Part shown: in pieces, positions 58,355 through 58,632 of the stretch
How positions within the stretch are numbered: position 1 is the first letter of the stretch
Layout: each line of letters starts with the position of its first letter
Assembly (NCBI GenBank): GCA_024233675.1
Contig: JACKPH010000007.1
Location: 1-58,632, forward strand
Length of the DNA: 58,632 bases
Reading direction: 5' to 3'
Origin: Thermotogae bacterium
GTDB taxonomy: Bacteria > Thermotogota > Thermotogae > Petrotogales > Petrotogaceae
Program-made: the position numbers and the translations under genes
The notes under the pieces: model-generated
Database searches by the model: none
Told to the model about the DNA's origin: nothing
Seen by the model: only the letters and a program-made list of their open reading frames with translations

Positions 58355-58632
58355 TTTACCTATAAGTAATAATTAAAAAAAGATAAATATAAATCAATCT
58401 ATTTTATAATAAACGTATCAATTAGAAATTCTTCCGGTAAAAACCTAAACACACAATTAACTTGTTTTATTTTATAAAGAACTGCTGAAAAAAACTCCAC
58501 AAATATAAAAACTTTAAGTTTTTATAATATATTATTTTAAAACAAACGATAATAAATTAAAAAAATAAAAACAGGATAATTTGAGAAATTAAAATATTTT
58601 AAAAAAAATCTTTCGAATTATATTCGTCGACC

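Noticed and set aside
1..58632. tRNA or rRNA genes
   Set aside because: No cloverleaf with TTCRANNC arm or rRNA-like conserved stretch was seen on either strand.
58590..58632. Right edge as another copy of the 29-nt element
   Set aside because: The TTCGAATTATATTCGTCGACC end shares only short AT-rich words with the element and lacks its core on either strand.

Overview
The window is a very AT-rich stretch (GC judged by eye at about 30%) with strong Shine-Dalgarno sites, frequent TTG/GTG starts, AGA-dominated arginine codons and tightly packed operons. Gene content (PTS with an HPr carrying Ser46, beta-glucoside PTS with antitermination, GGDEF/HD-GYP proteins, YhfZ-YhfW operon, Cmr-type CRISPR) suggests a fermentative low-GC anaerobe. 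A Fusobacteriota relative (Leptotrichiaceae/Sebaldella-like) or a clostridial Bacillota would fit. One small signal-peptide protein looks like an outer-membrane barrel, which favours a diderm, but no gene here decides the taxonomy.

Layout. (1) 1-11030: a type III-B CRISPR-Cas locus: cas1-cas2, then a block of unrecognised genes (41, 306, 85 and 134 aa), then cas6-cmr1-cas10(cmr2)-cmr3-cmr4-cmr5-cmr6, ended by a good terminator. No CRISPR array and no CARF-type effector is visible. A conserved ~29-nt element stands before cas1, before the unknown block and again inside it. (2) 11150-12180: a gene-free region with three ~287-bp direct repeats plus a partial fourth, packed with hairpins whose arms change together between copies. 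(3) 12221-19405: an S66 LD-carboxypeptidase/MccF-like peptidase, a methyltransferase, and a VTC-domain / DUF4956 / CotH-kinase operon followed by a two-component system. (4) 19597-26037: a frameshifted S9 peptidase, a metallo-beta-lactamase-fold hydrolase, and two tandem paralogous membrane diguanylate cyclases, the first with a ~215-nt leader. (5) 26061-32354: a PadR/DUF2812 operon with twin operators, Ogt, RsgA with a leader-peptide/terminator arrangement, and a drug-type ABC exporter operon with its own TetR and twin operators. (6) 32404-35395: minus-strand unknowns, a GNAT, a membrane-anchored Mrr-like protein, and a ~130-nt free-standing RNA unit with perfect-looking promoter and terminator.

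(7) 35578-44127: a YhfZ-YhfY-YhfU-YhfT-amidase-Php-YhfS-YhfX-YhfW operon, an uncharacterised metabolic pathway known by sequence from the E. coli yhf cluster but here containing an amidase-signature enzyme. (8) 44172-48243: NagB, HPr, Enzyme I, an aldose-epimerase-like protein and a Nudix hydrolase. (9) 48271-50520: an HD-GYP protein and a YoaP-type acetyltransferase on the minus strand. (10) 50731-55008: a beta-glucoside PTS operon (RAT/terminator, EIIBCA, 6-phospho-beta-glucosidase, LicT/BglG antiterminator). (11) 55019-58354: DHFR, thymidylate synthase, a 5'-truncated ammonium transporter and a DUF4332 protein.

How parts connect: HPr and Enzyme I supply phosphate to the beta-glucoside EII and probably to the PRD proteins (LicT, YhfY). 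The two GGDEF proteins and the HD-GYP protein could make and break cyclic di-GMP. Cas10 retains both its HD and GGDD motifs, so it should be able to make cyclic oligoadenylate. No recognised receptor for it is in the window, which makes the unknown block next to cas1-cas2 the most interesting candidate for something new.
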